A stretch of 6,407 nt of DNA from Bacteroidota bacterium (GTDB lineage: Bacteria > Bacteroidota > Ignavibacteria > Ignavibacteriales > Ignavibacteriaceae): assembly GCA_021796135.1 (NCBI GenBank), contig JAJYOQ010000245.1:1-6407 (forward strand), in the 5' to 3' direction. The notes under the pieces are model-generated. The model searched no databases and was not told where the DNA came from. It saw nothing but the letters and a program-made list of their open reading frames with translations. The translations under genes and the position numbers were made by a program. Below, piece by piece: positions 1-5,451 of this stretch (positions are counted from its first letter, which is position 1; every line of letters begins with the position of its first letter).

Positions 1-38
1 ATTTTACTCTTCATCCTATTACAATAAAACAATTAGGT
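1..38. repeat. Left arm of a perfect 38-bp inverted repeat
   Basis: Every base of positions 1-38 is the reverse complement of positions 186-223 (position i pairs with 224-i). The match stops at the inner side: position 39 is C, whose complement G does not match A185. The outer end coincides with the window edge, so the true repeat may be longer. Read on the - strand, this arm contains the same in-frame TAA stop and the same ATG (positions 14-12) followed by AAG AGT AAA that begin the kinase gene in the other arm. It could therefore be the first codons of a leftward gene with an identical start. The identity is seen directly. Whether the arm is a recombination site, a gene duplication or an assembly fold-back is open. 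Confidence 0.9.
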
Positions 39-64
39 CGAATTTCTAACATCACATTTATTAT

Positions 65-84
65 AATGACAATGTTTTGTCATT
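65..84. promoter_or_regulatory. 8-bp perfect dyad with 4-nt centre: operator or weak rightward terminator
   Basis: AATGACAA (65-72), TGTT, then TTGTCATT (77-84) form a perfect palindrome with an ATGACA/TGTCAT core. It lies just upstream of the -33 element of the kinase promoter candidate, which suits a regulator's operator. A run of six T follows on the + strand (83-88, overlapping the stem end), so transcripts entering from the left could also form a weak AU-rich hairpin plus U-tract. The two readings cannot be separated from sequence alone, and no regulator gene is visible nearby. Confidence 0.4.
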
Positions 85-96
85 TTTTGTTTGATT

Positions 97-127
97 TTTG
101 AACGATATAACGTTTATTTTAACTTTC
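97..127 (+). promoter_or_regulatory. Bacteroidota-type promoter candidate for the hybrid kinase
   Basis: TTTG at 97-100 is followed after 19 bp by TAACTTTC at 120-127. The housekeeping sigma consensus of Bacteroidota is TTTG, 19-21 bp, TAnnTTTG, so this matches all of the -33 element and all but the last base of the -7 element with proper spacing. Transcription would start near 132-135, leaving an untranslated leader of about 75 nt that includes part of the right repeat arm. Chance matches are possible in such AT-rich DNA. Confidence 0.45.
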
Positions 128-185
128 ATTCAAAAAATCATAAAATAATAAGAAAAAAACTTTAGCACTATTATTGCTTATTGTA

Positions 186-223
186 ACCTAATTGTTTTAT
201 TGTAATAGGATGAAGAGTAAAAT
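186..223. repeat. Right arm of the 38-bp inverted repeat, overlapping the kinase start codon
   Basis: This is the exact reverse complement of 1-38. It includes an in-frame TAA stop (189-191), the leader just before the gene, the ATG at 210 and the first four full codons (Met-Lys-Ser-Lys) plus two bases of the fifth. Because the arm covers the start region, exchange between the arms would keep the kinase reading frame intact and change only what lies upstream. The arm also contains TTATTGTAA (197-205), which recurs 19 bp upstream at 178-186. Confidence 0.9.
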
Positions 224-3200
224 TACTGAAGAATTTAACATATTGAATCGTGAAGAATTTATTTCCAATTTTCTAATTCAGGCTCCAATTGGCATATTAA
301 CTTTTAATAAGGATTGGAAAATTGATTTTATTAATCAAAACTTTTTCAAATACCTATCTCTTTACAAGATTGAAAAAGAATCTGTTCTTGATCAAAATAT
401 TTTGGAATTGGGTCTGGTTGCGAGTTTTGATATTAAAGATGATTTGCTGAATCTTCCGGGAAAACTATCATTTGAAAGGGAAATAAAATCGGTTAATACT
501 CTTGACCGAAAACATTTATTAGTAATTATGAAAGGCTTCCCAATTTTTCATAATGAAATATTTTATGGCGGAATCTTAATAGTTGAGGATATAAAATATT
601 ACATAGGTGAAAAACCTGACCTTCAACAAGAACATATTGAAAATGCTATTAATAATATATGCGATTTCGTTTATATTTGTGACGATAAGGGGAAAATTAA
701 ATACTCTTTCGGAAAAAAACTAAATTATCTCAGTGAAGAAGAAAAGACCTATCAAGTTCATTATGTCAATTCATTATTAAATAACGATATGGTCTTTAAT
801 AAAGCATTTGAAAAGGCTGTCCTTGAAAGGAAACCATATAAAGTAAATATTGAATTGAACCAGAAAGATGGAAATTTACTTTATGAATGTTCAATTGAAC
901 CGCAGTTTAATTGGCGTAAACAGATAAAATTCATTTTTATTTTCTTATTTGATATTTCCGAAATTAGAGACAATAATAATTTGCTAACTAAAGAAGTCAG
1001 TGAACTTAAGCAAGTTGAAACTATAACAGATTCCATCTCTGATGCACTTTTTGCAATTAACCCGAAGGGGGAAATTCTTTTCTGGAATAAATCATCGGAA
1101 AAATTATTTGGTTATTCTAGAAATGAAGTATTTGGAAAATTCTTAGGTGATATTCTAAATGTATTTGATGAAAATTACTTTAAAGAATTAAAGGAAGAAA
1201 TTTCAAAAAGCGATTATTGGAAGGTTAATCTCACTATCTATAAAAAAAATGGTCAAAAAGAAATTGTTGAAGCAAAATTTTCGTTTTCACATGACGAGAA
1301 TAATTTGATAGTGGTATTGTGCTCTAATGTTACTGAGCGGGCAATATTAGAACAACAGCTTCGTACATCTGAAGAAAAATATCGAACCATTGTAGAAACA
1401 ATTTCCGGGCTAATTTGTAGTATGGACAACAATGGTAATATTACCTTTGCTAATAAAAATCTTTATGAAATTCTTGGTTTCTCACAAACTGAAATCTTGA
1501 CAAAAAACATTAAAGATCTAATCGATCAAAACTATATTCTTAATAATAATTTTGCCATTAAAGAATATCCTTCGTCGATTGAACTCCCCTTTATAACAGC
1601 ATCCGGCAGTAAAATCATTCTGAGTTCAAATTTTTCTTTAGTGTATCAAAATAATTTTATTAAATCTGTAAATGCCTCATTTAATTTAATTTCAGATGAA
1701 AAATACCCAAGTAATATCACTCAAGTATTTAATCCCGCTTTTCATTCTCTTCCCGAAGGTCTAATTACCGTCAATGATAATAAAATATTTCTTTTTAATA
1801 AAGCTTTTTTAGAAATTTTCGGCTATTCAGATGAAGATGATGTTCAAAATAATAACATCTTAAATTTTATTGCGGAGACAGATGTAAATAGGATTGAGAG
1901 ATATTTAAATCTAATTAAGGATAAAAAGGACTACCCTCCGCATTTTGATTTTTTAGGCAAGAGAAAAGATGGCAGTATTTTTTATTCTGAAGTAACCATC
2001 GGAAGTTTTGATTATAACGGAAAAAACAATTTAGTAATGATGTTCCGGGACGTGACTGAAAGAAAACGGTCTCAACAAATAATAAAAGAATCTGAAGAAA
2101 AATATCGCAATATTGCAGAAAATATTGATGATTTTCTTTTCACTTATGAAAGGATAAATAAGATCGTCCGTCCGACTTTTTATACATCCTCGGTCGAAAA
2201 AATTACTGGTTATACACAAACTGATTTATTAAGTGATTCACGCCTTTTTATAAAAATTATTTACCCTGACGATTTTAATTCTATAAAATCAAAGATTAAA
2301 AACTTTATGGTAAGTAAAATTCAACTTACTGGCGAATTTGAATTCCGTATAATTAATAAACATGGGAATATAGTTTGGGTGAGAACAAAGCTAAATGTTC
2401 AAAGAGATAGTTCTGGAAGAATTCAAAAAATCTATGGATTAGTGAGTGATGTAACTCTAAGGAAAAATGCAGAAAATGAACTTAATAAGTCTACTGAAAA
2501 TCTTGTGAAGCTTAACGAAACAAAAGATAGATTTATCTCAATTATTTCTCATGACTTACGAACTCCGTTTAGTTCAATTCTCGGCTTTACTGATTTATTA
2601 TTAAGCGATAATGAATTAAACTCAAATGAGAGAAGGCAATATGTGGAATTTATACAGGAATCATCTAAGTCAATGCTCTCTCTTGTCAACTCCCTATTAG
2701 ATTGGACAAGACTGCAGACAGGCAGAATTCGCTTTGAACCGGAAAGAGTAGAAGCACAAAAAATTATTATGCGTTCCATAAATGCACTATCGGGAGTAGC
2801 TTTCCAGAAAAGAATAAAATTAACTTCAAATGTTGAGTCTGAAATTTTTATTTTCGTAGACCAAGATTTAATATTTCAGGCTTTTAATAATTTAATTTCA
2901 AACGCAATTAAATTTACACGTGAAAACGGAGAAATAGAAATTTCATGCGCGCCTACATCCAGAGCAAGATTCATGGAATTTTCTGTAAAAGATAATGGAA
3001 TCGGGATTAAAAAAGAAAATCTTAAAAAATTATTTACTGTGGATACAAAATTTACATCAGAAGGAACAGCCGGAGAAAAGGGAACCGGACTAGGTTTATC
3101 TTTAGTTAAAGAAATTATAGAAAAGCATGGCGGAACAATCCTTGTCGAAAGCGAAGAAGGGCAAGGTTCAAATTTTAAATTTACATTACCAATTGGTTCT

Positions 3201-3581
3201 GCCAATATTCTTCTGGTTGATGATAGCAAAACAGATCGTCTACTATATTCCAAAATATTAAAGAATATATCACCCGACTATAATATTGAAGTTGCATCAA
3301 ACGGAGAAGAAGCTCTTAACATAATAATAAGACAATCCCCGGCACTAGTTATTACAGATCATCTAATGCCTATTGTTAATGGATACGACTTTGTAATTAA
3401 TCTTAAGAAATCTAATATAAAGGGAAAACCTCCCGTAATTATTTTAAGCAGTAATATTGATCGGCATACAATTCAAGATTATACAGATTTAGGGATAGAA
3501 TATGTTTTCCAAAAACCTGTAAATTTAAGTAACTTTAAGCAAGCAGTGGAAAAATCATTAAAAAAGGGTTTGCTTAGTTAG
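210..3581 (+). CDS. Soluble multi-PAS hybrid sensor histidine kinase with C-terminal receiver
   Basis: A 1123-aa cytosolic phosphorelay sensor with no signal peptide or membrane segment. About six PAS-like modules occupy residues 20-130, 141-255 (degenerate), 268-380, 388-495, 508-620 and 630-752. The last has the PAS_3 pattern (YPDD, then GEFEFR and VWVR). Linkers carry VTER and a SEEKYR motif at 387 and 628, both typical PAS connectors. The kinase core follows. HisKA holds the phospho-acceptor His781 in SHDLRTP. The ATPase domain shows NLISNAIKF (894-902), DNGIGI (928-933) and GTGLGLSLVKEI (958-969). The receiver (about 998-1118) has acidic pair Asp1004/Asp1005, phospho-acceptor Asp1050 in TDHLMP, Ser1080 and Lys1102. 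All catalytic residues are present, so autophosphorylation and intramolecular phosphotransfer are expected. I chose ATG 210; a TTG at 192 is in frame directly after a TAA but is less likely. No good ribosome binding site is seen. No Hpt or output regulator is adjacent, so signal and target are unknown. Confidence 0.93.
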   Translation: MKSKITEEFNILNREEFISNFLIQAPIGILTFNKDWKIDFINQNFFKYLSLYKIEKESVLDQNILELGLVASFDIKDDLLNLPGKLSFEREIKSVNTLDRKHLLVIMKGFPIFHNEIFYGGILIVEDIKYYIGEKPDLQQEHIENAINNICDFVYICDDKGKIKYSFGKKLNYLSEEEKTYQVHYVNSLLNNDMVFNKAFEKAVLERKPYKVNIELNQKDGNLLYECSIEPQFNWRKQIKFIFIFLFDISEIRDNNNLLTKEVSELKQVETITDSISDALFAINPKGEILFWNKSSEKLFGYSRNEVFGKFLGDILNVFDENYFKELKEEISKSDYWKVNLTIYKKNGQKEIVEAKFSFSHDENNLIVVLCSNVTERAILEQQLRTSEEKYRTIVETISGLICSMDNNGNITFANKNLYEILGFSQTEILTKNIKDLIDQNYILNNNFAIKEYPSSIELPFITASGSKIILSSNFSLVYQNNFIKSVNASFNLISDEKYPSNITQVFNPAFHSLPEGLITVNDNKIFLFNKAFLEIFGYSDEDDVQNNNILNFIAETDVNRIERYLNLIKDKKDYPPHFDFLGKRKDGSIFYSEVTIGSFDYNGKNNLVMMFRDVTERKRSQQIIKESEEKYRNIAENIDDFLFTYERINKIVRPTFYTSSVEKITGYTQTDLLSDSRLFIKIIYPDDFNSIKSKIKNFMVSKIQLTGEFEFRIINKHGNIVWVRTKLNVQRDSSGRIQKIYGLVSDVTLRKNAENELNKSTENLVKLNETKDRFISIISHDLRTPFSSILGFTDLLLSDNELNSNERRQYVEFIQESSKSMLSLVNSLLDWTRLQTGRIRFEPERVEAQKIIMRSINALSGVAFQKRIKLTSNVESEIFIFVDQDLIFQAFNNLISNAIKFTRENGEIEISCAPTSRARFMEFSVKDNGIGIKKENLKKLFTVDTKFTSEGTAGEKGTGLGLSLVKEIIEKHGGTILVESEEGQGSNFKFTLPIGSANILLVDDSKTDRLLYSKILKNISPDYNIEVASNGEEALNIIIRQSPALVITDHLMPIVNGYDFVINLKKSNIKGKPPVIILSSNIDRHTIQDYTDLGIEYVFQKPVNLSNFKQAVEKSLKKGLLS

Positions 3582-3583
3582 TG

Positions 3584-3604
3584 TTCAAATAAAAGAAATT
3601 TGAA
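3584..3604. terminator. Weak hairpin in the convergent gap, possible bidirectional terminator
   Basis: TTCAAAT (3584-3590) and ATTTGAA (3598-3604) can pair around a 7-nt loop in the 43-bp gap between the convergent kinase and rlmB stop codons. Position suits a shared terminator, but the stem has a single G-C pair and no clear U-tract follows on either strand. It may be chance in AT-rich DNA. Confidence 0.2.
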
Positions 3605-3624
3605 TCTATATGTAAAGTAATCCA

Positions 3625-4362
3625 TTATGTATTAGTAAGATTTCGCTGTCTAAGTATTTCAAATAATAAGATACCGGTAGCTACGGATACATTTAATGAT
3701 TGAATCTTTCCCAACATTGGAATACGAATAAGAAAGTCACAGCTGTCAGCAGTAAGTTTGCGAATCCCCTTTTCTTCATTTCCGACGATTAATGCTAGTG
3801 GCATTTTGTAATCAATTGTGTTGTAAATTTTTGAATTTTCCAAAGAAGAGCCGGCTACCCAGAACCCATTTTCTTGTAGCTGCTTGATTGAGAGTACAAG
3901 ATTATTTACAGTGGCAATTTTTAAATGTGAAATAGCGCCAGCAGAAGTTTTTGAAACTGTTTCATTCAAAGGGGCACTATTATGTTTTGTCATTATTATT
4001 CCATCAACTCCTGCGCATTCTGCTGTTCTTAATATTGCACCGAGATTGTGTGTGTCTTGTATTGAGTCCAATATTAGAATTATTGGGAAAAGGGAATTTT
4101 TTGACGATAAGATAATATCATCTATAGAATAATACTTATTCTCACCCCTTAATGCCACAACACCTTGTGAATTAGAATGAGTTGATAAAGTACTGAATTT
4201 CGAGGCAGGAACTTCTGAACATTTTATACCTTTTTTTTTTGCAGAAATTCGAATTGCATCAATAATTGAACCTTGTAGTCCATATAAAATGAAAACCTGT
4301 TCTAGATCTTCACCTGAGTTTAGAGCCTCAAGAACAGGTTTTCTCCCAATAATTAAATTCAT
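3625..4362 (-). CDS. rlmB: 23S rRNA (guanosine-2'-O-)-methyltransferase RlmB, TrmH/SpoU family
   Basis: A 245-aa SPOUT-class methyltransferase, complete and of usual length. In E. coli, RlmB uses S-adenosylmethionine to 2'-O-methylate G2251 in the peptidyl-transferase region of 23S rRNA. The N-terminal substrate-binding domain begins with IIGRKPVLEAL (4-14), which separates RlmB-type proteins from shorter TrmH and TrmL. The knotted catalytic domain shows all three SpoU motifs. Motif 1 is D103 to A114 with N106, G108 and R112. Motif 2 is VGNEEKGI (193-200). Motif 3 is IPMLGKIQSLNVSVA (214-228) with N224 and S226. The start lies 5 bp after the lgt stop, so the two are probably translated from one transcript; no clear Shine-Dalgarno is visible. 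A run of ten A in the coding strand encodes the Lys triplet at 42-44. Other TrmH-family 2'-O-methyltransferases remain possible for the exact target site. Confidence 0.92.
   Translation of the reverse strand: MNLIIGRKPVLEALNSGEDLEQVFILYGLQGSIIDAIRISAKKKGIKCSEVPASKFSTLSTHSNSQGVVALRGENKYYSIDDIILSSKNSLFPIILILDSIQDTHNLGAILRTAECAGVDGIIMTKHNSAPLNETVSKTSAGAISHLKIATVNNLVLSIKQLQENGFWVAGSSLENSKIYNTIDYKMPLALIVGNEEKGIRKLTADSCDFLIRIPMLGKIQSLNVSVATGILLFEILRQRNLTNT
4231..4240 (-). repeat. A10 homopolymer inside rlmB
   Basis: Ten consecutive A on the coding (-) strand encode three Lys codons in AKKKGIKC, within the linker between the RNA-binding and catalytic domains. The frame is intact through the tract, since all downstream motifs are in phase. 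Tracts this long are prone to polymerase slippage and to sequencing error. Confidence 0.85.
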
Positions 4363-4367
4363 AAAAT

Positions 4368-5309
4368 CTAATTCTGAATATGTTTTTTATTTTTAAGATT
4401 TTTATTATCGGTCTCAAATGGCGGTGGAACAAACTTGACTAACTTATCTTTATTATTAGAAAAATAATTATAACCAATTGCCCCAATAATTATAAGCGGA
4501 ATAGAAATTAACTGTGCTTCGGAAAGTCCTAATAATAAATGAGGATTAAGTCTAATGAATTCAATCAAAATTCTTTCACTACCAGCAAATAAAAGGTATA
4601 ACATAAATAATTTTCCATCTATCCAATCTTTTTTTTGAAGATATCTTAAAAAGAAAAATATACCTAAACAAGCAAAGAATTCATAAATTGGCGCTGGATG
4701 TAGTCGAATTGTTTCATCAAATTTTGTAATTGTACCAAAAGCATCTGTTTTAACAACTTCTGCAGAAAGCTGATAATATTTATCATGAATTGCGGCAACT
4801 GGATGATCTATATAATATTGTATTAATGCATAGTGTGGTTTCACGGTTCCATTAGCAAAATTAGTTCCCCAAGGTAGCGAAGTTGGAATTCCGTAATCAC
4901 CGTCTCCGGCAAGTTGACAACCAATTCTTCCAATACCATAAGCAAGAATCAATGATGGTGCCGTTGCATCAGCAATTACAAGAAATGGAATTTTTTTTCT
5001 TCTTATATATATCCATATTGCCAAAGATGCTAAAATCAATCCGCCATAAAAAGTTAGTCCTCCGGGCGAAAATGCAATTAAAGGATTAGCTATAAAATCT
5101 TTCCAGTTTTCAATTAAATCTAAAATTTTACTGCCAGCAATCCCAAAAATTATTGATATTAACGTAATCTCAGTGGCTATATTTGGGTTTAGTTTTCTTC
5201 TTTCAAATTCTTTTGTCAGCGTATAACTAGCCACTATAAAAGCTATTCCAAGCATTAAACCGTAGCTATATATTGTAAAAGGACCTATTTTAAATAATTC
5301 AGGATACAT
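4368..5309 (-). CDS. lgt: Phosphatidylglycerol-prolipoprotein diacylglyceryl transferase Lgt
   Basis: A 313-aa inner-membrane enzyme that transfers diacylglycerol from phosphatidylglycerol to the lipobox cysteine of prolipoproteins, the first step of lipoprotein maturation. The sequence shows the N-terminal block ending in YSYGLMLGIAF (14-24) and SPGGLTFYGG (81-90). It then has the family signature GRIGCQLAGDGDYG (127-140) with the conserved Arg128, HPAPIYE (204-210), and the late block with Arg246, Glu250 and Arg253. About seven hydrophobic segments are apparent, near 13-31, 46-64, 83-102, 109-127, 206-222, 234-252 and 262-282. Compared with E. coli Lgt as I recall it, Tyr88 sits where His103 is found and Cys131 where Asn146 is found. 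I believe these are known variants in Bacteroidota and Deltaproteobacteria rather than inactivation. The last 30 residues form a hydrophilic Lys/Asn-rich tail. ATG 5309 gives the canonical N-terminus; a weak GAG lies 7 nt upstream of it. Confidence 0.94.
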   Translation of the reverse strand: MYPELFKIGPFTIYSYGLMLGIAFIVASYTLTKEFERRKLNPNIATEITLISIIFGIAGSKILDLIENWKDFIANPLIAFSPGGLTFYGGLILASLAIWIYIRRKKIPFLVIADATAPSLILAYGIGRIGCQLAGDGDYGIPTSLPWGTNFANGTVKPHYALIQYYIDHPVAAIHDKYYQLSAEVVKTDAFGTITKFDETIRLHPAPIYEFFACLGIFFFLRYLQKKDWIDGKLFMLYLLFAGSERILIEFIRLNPHLLLGLSEAQLISIPLIIIGAIGYNYFSNNKDKLVKFVPPPFETDNKNLKNKKHIQN

Positions 5310-5353
5310 TTAATATCTCAATTGTGAAGATGTAAATTATACTTTCGTTAAAA

Positions 5354-5361
5354 CAAAGATA
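5354..5361 (-). promoter_or_regulatory. -7 promoter element candidate for lgt-rlmB
   Basis: On the - strand these bases read TATCTTTG, an exact match to the Bacteroidota -7 consensus TAnnTTTG. It lies about 45 bp upstream of the lgt start in the 142-bp hisS-lgt gap, so a leader of around 35-40 nt would result. No TTTG is found at the preferred 19-21 bp upstream; the nearest far-upstream TTG is 27 bp away. The -33 half is therefore weak or absent. Apart from this site and an unconvincing 10-bp direct repeat, I see nothing else in the gap, including no clear terminator after hisS. Confidence 0.4.
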
Positions 5362-5451
5362 CAAAAGGTTTTGAATTTCTTTATTGCGCAACATATCCAT
5401 TATTAATAGTTTCGTATTTAATAACAAATTATATTATTGAATTTCTCAAGT

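Larger units (their letters stand above)
39..185. other. 147-bp spacer between inverted repeats; candidate invertible promoter segment
   Basis: This non-coding, very AT-rich segment lies exactly between the two inverted-repeat arms. It contains an 8-bp dyad with a short T-tract (65-88) and a rightward Bacteroidota-type promoter candidate (97-127). I found no equally good leftward -7/-33 pair; the nearest leftward -7 candidate (131-138) mismatches the conserved TA. A short directional promoter segment between long inverted repeats is the standard design of phase-variable promoter invertons in Bacteroidota. If inverted, the promoter would fire leftward out of the window and the kinase would lose it. 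No invertase gene is present here, and those that act in trans often lie elsewhere. Inversion itself is inference and cannot be seen in one sequence. Confidence 0.35.

Noticed and set aside
192..209. TTG start giving six more residues for the kinase
   Set aside because: It begins directly after an in-frame TAA, adds a Cys/Phe-containing stub unlike kinase N-termini, and ATG at 210 is the more usual start. Lack of a ribosome binding site at either means this is a preference, not proof.
1..223. Insertion-sequence or MITE interpretation of the inverted repeat pair
   Set aside because: A 223-bp unit with long terminal inverted repeats would suit a MITE, but the right arm includes the start codon of a conserved kinase, no flanking target duplication can be assessed, and no transposase remnant is present. 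It is not excluded if the sequence beyond the left edge shows a target duplication.
2031..3253. Antisense open frames of 62, 76 and 125 codons within the kinase gene
   Set aside because: They lie opposite strongly conserved PAS, HisKA and ATPase coding sequence, show no recognisable domain, and are expected by chance.
5371..5446. 10-bp direct repeat TTGAATTTCT at 5371-5380 and 5437-5446 in the hisS-lgt gap
   Set aside because: It is short, AT-rich and not extended by one base on either side, so chance is a sufficient explanation.
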